The notes beneath the pieces are model-generated. The model made no database searches and had not been told where the DNA came from. It saw nothing but the letters and a program-made list of their open reading frames with translations. Source: Hyphomicrobiales bacterium (GTDB taxonomy: Bacteria > Pseudomonadota > Alphaproteobacteria > Rhizobiales > Xanthobacteraceae). Taken from it: a stretch of DNA of 64,000 nt. Every line of letters begins with the position of its first letter. The first letter of the stretch is position 1. Positions 62,624 through 64,000 of the stretch are shown piece after piece. Made by a program: the position numbers and the translations under genes. Location of the stretch: the NCBI GenBank assembly GCA_017305665.1, contig JAFKKH010000015.1:89394-153393 (forward strand). Direction: 5' to 3'.

Positions 62624-64000
62624 TTACTTCGGCAGCTTCGCCTTCAGCGCATAGAGCGCGTCCAGTGCCTCGCGCGGCGACATCTCGTCGGGATGCAACG
62701 CCTTCAGCGCATCCAATAGTTGCTCGGCCTCGCTCGGCGGTTCGGGCTCGGCAGCGGCGCGCGAGGGCACCGCGAACAGCGGCAGATCGTCGACGAGCGC
62801 GCGTGTCGTTTGTCCGCGATCGTTGGCTTCGAGTTTCGCCAGCACCGACTTGGCGCGCGCGACGACGGACGGCGGCAGGCCGGCGAGTTTTGCCACCTGT
62901 ATGCCGTAGGAGCGGTCGGCCGAGCCCGGCAGCACCTCGTGCAGGAACACCACTTCGCCGTGCCATTCCTTGACGCGCACGGTGGCGTTGAACAGCCGCG
63001 GCAGTTTGGCCGAGAGCGCGGTGAGTTCGTGATAGTGCGTGGCGAACAGCGCGCGGCACTTGTTGGCTTCGTGCAGATGCTCGATCGCAGCCCACGCGAT
63101 CGACAGGCCGTCGAAGGTTGCGGTGCCGCGGCCGATCTCGTCCAGGATGACCAGCGCGCGTTCCGTCGCCTGATTGAGAATGACGGCGGTCTCCACCATC
63201 TCGACCATGAAGGTCGAACGGCCGCGCGCGAGATCGTCGGCGGCGCCGACCCGCGAGAACAGCCGGTCGATCATGCCGATGCGCGCGCGGGTCGCCGGCA
63301 CGAAGCTGCCGATCTGTGCCATCAGCGCGATCAGCGCATTCTGGCGCAGGAAGGTCGATTTGCCCGCCATGTTGGGGCCGGTCAGCAGCCAGATCTGACC
63401 TGAAGACTGGTTCGGTCCCGGCGACAGGTCGCAGGCATTGGCGATGAACGGCTGGCCATCGCGCTTCAGCGCCTGTTCGACCACCGGATGCCGCCCGCCT
63501 TCGATAGCAAAGCCGAGCGAGGTGTCGACGACCGGCCGGGTGTAGGTCTCGTCGGTTGCGAGTTTCGCCAGCGCCGTCGCGACGTCCAGTTGCGCGAAGG
63601 CATGCGCTGCGCTGCGCAGGTCGTCGCTGGCGTCCATGACCATGGCGGCGAGGCGGTCGAAGATCTCCAGTTCGAGGCCGAGTGCGCGATCGCCGGCATT
63701 GGCGATCTTGGCCTCGATCTCGCCGAGCTCGGAGGTGGTGAAACGCACCTGACCGGCGAGCGTCTGGCGATGGATGAAGGTCGCGTTGAGCGGCGCGGTC
63801 ATCAGCTTGTCGCCGTGCTGCGCCGTCACCTCGACGAAATAGCCAAGCACGTTGTTGTGACGGATCTTCAGCGCCTTGACGCCGGTGTCCTCGGCGTAGC
63901 GCGCCTGCATCGCGGCGACGACGAGGCGCGAGTCGTCGCGCAGCTTGCGCGCTTCGTCGAGGGCCGGTTCGTAACCTTCGCGCACAAACCCGCCGTCGCG
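62624..64000 (-). CDS. mutS: DNA mismatch repair protein MutS, C-terminal part
   Basis: The 3' part of mutS; the gene runs past the right edge and about 458 residues of the usual 870-920 are here. The core clamp/lever region (about the first 150 residues) is followed by the ATPase: Walker [29 protein letters not shown] with the signature, Walker [21 protein letters not shown], and [12 protein letters not shown]. The C-terminal dimerisation segment ends [12 protein letters not shown]. MutS binds mismatched DNA in the MutSL pathway. Confidence 0.95.
   Translation of the reverse strand, partial: RDGGFVREGYEPALDEARKLRDDSRLVVAAMQARYAEDTGVKALKIRHNNVLGYFVEVTAQHGDKLMTAPLNATFIHRQTLAGQVRFTTSELGEIEAKIANAGDRALGLELEIFDRLAAMVMDASDDLRSAAHAFAQLDVATALAKLATDETYTRPVVDTSLGFAIEGGRHPVVEQALKRDGQPFIANACDLSPGPNQSSGQIWLLTGPNMAGKSTFLRQNALIALMAQIGSFVPATRARIGMIDRLFSRVGAADDLARGRSTFMVEMVETAVILNQATERALVILDEIGRGTATFDGLSIAWAAIEHLHEANKCRALFATHYHELTALSAKLPRLFNATVRVKEWHGEVVFLHEVLPGSADRSYGIQVAKLAGLPPSVVARAKSVLAKLEANDRGQTTRALVDDLPLFAVPSRAAAEPEPPSEAEQLLDALKALHPDEMSPREALDALYALKAKLPK

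Overview
The window reads as chromosome of a high-GC alphaproteobacterium of the Bradyrhizobium / Rhodopseudomonas / Afipia group (Hyphomicrobiales). The evidence is the gene content and order: an mdh-sucC-sucD-sucA-sucB-SDR-lpd block, a RegB/RegA (ActS/ActR) redox pair, an MmcB-type repair protein, a DUF1236 envelope protein, tripartite tricarboxylate transporters, an intracellular PHB depolymerase and many GC-rich shadow frames. No rRNA, tRNA, CRISPR array, phage or insertion sequence was recognised. No genus can be fixed from sequence alone.

Layout. 0.2-2.2 kb: a HxlR regulator divergent from an acyl-CoA dehydrogenase, with a palindrome between them. 2.3-3.4 kb: two small membrane proteins. 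3.9-7.8 kb: a tightly overlapping TctC-TctB-TctA-aspartate dehydrogenase operon. 7.8-9.2 kb: a CBS/BON protein and a membrane protein. 9.2-19.8 kb: the TCA-cycle block on the minus strand (transcribed mdh, sucC, sucD, sucA, sucB, an unrelated AT-rich gene, an SDR, lpd). 20-21.9 kb: a ZapE-like ATPase and the RNA 2',3'-cyclic phosphodiesterase ThpR. 22.2-26.2 kb: tesA divergent from, and overlapping, a ybbA-ybbP type ABC exporter. 26.5-35.3 kb: a BI-1 membrane protein, a GNAT acetyltransferase, an SDR, an adenylate/guanylate cyclase, a luciferase-like oxidoreductase, HtpX, an MFS exporter and a DsbA-fold isomerase. 35.6-42.3 kb: a hybrid histidine kinase, an envelope protein, a metallo-beta-lactamase hydrolase and a GGDEF-EAL protein. 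42.7-49.5 kb: a VWA protein, MmcB, RegA, RegB, PhaZ and a YgjP-like metalloprotease. 49.5-57.6 kb: a class A PBP, a DUF1330 protein, an amino-acid type binding protein, a DUF1304 protein, an O6-alkylguanine methyltransferase and GlnD. 57.9-64 kb: a sulfonate-type ABC transporter, OsmC, a membrane protein, an orphan gene and the 3' part of mutS.

How the genes work together: the core is central carbon metabolism (both E2 and E3 of the 2-oxoglutarate dehydrogenase complex with E1, succinyl-CoA synthetase and malate dehydrogenase), joined by carbon-storage turnover (PhaZ), nitrogen sensing (GlnD) and redox control (RegBA). The rest is mainly transport, signalling and housekeeping. At least five copies of a palindromic repeat of about 60-150 bases lie between genes, and two further repeat types occur once each. 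The part that looks most like an acquired element is one AT-rich gene of unknown function placed cleanly between sucB and the SDR gene. I did not find a multi-gene unknown system.
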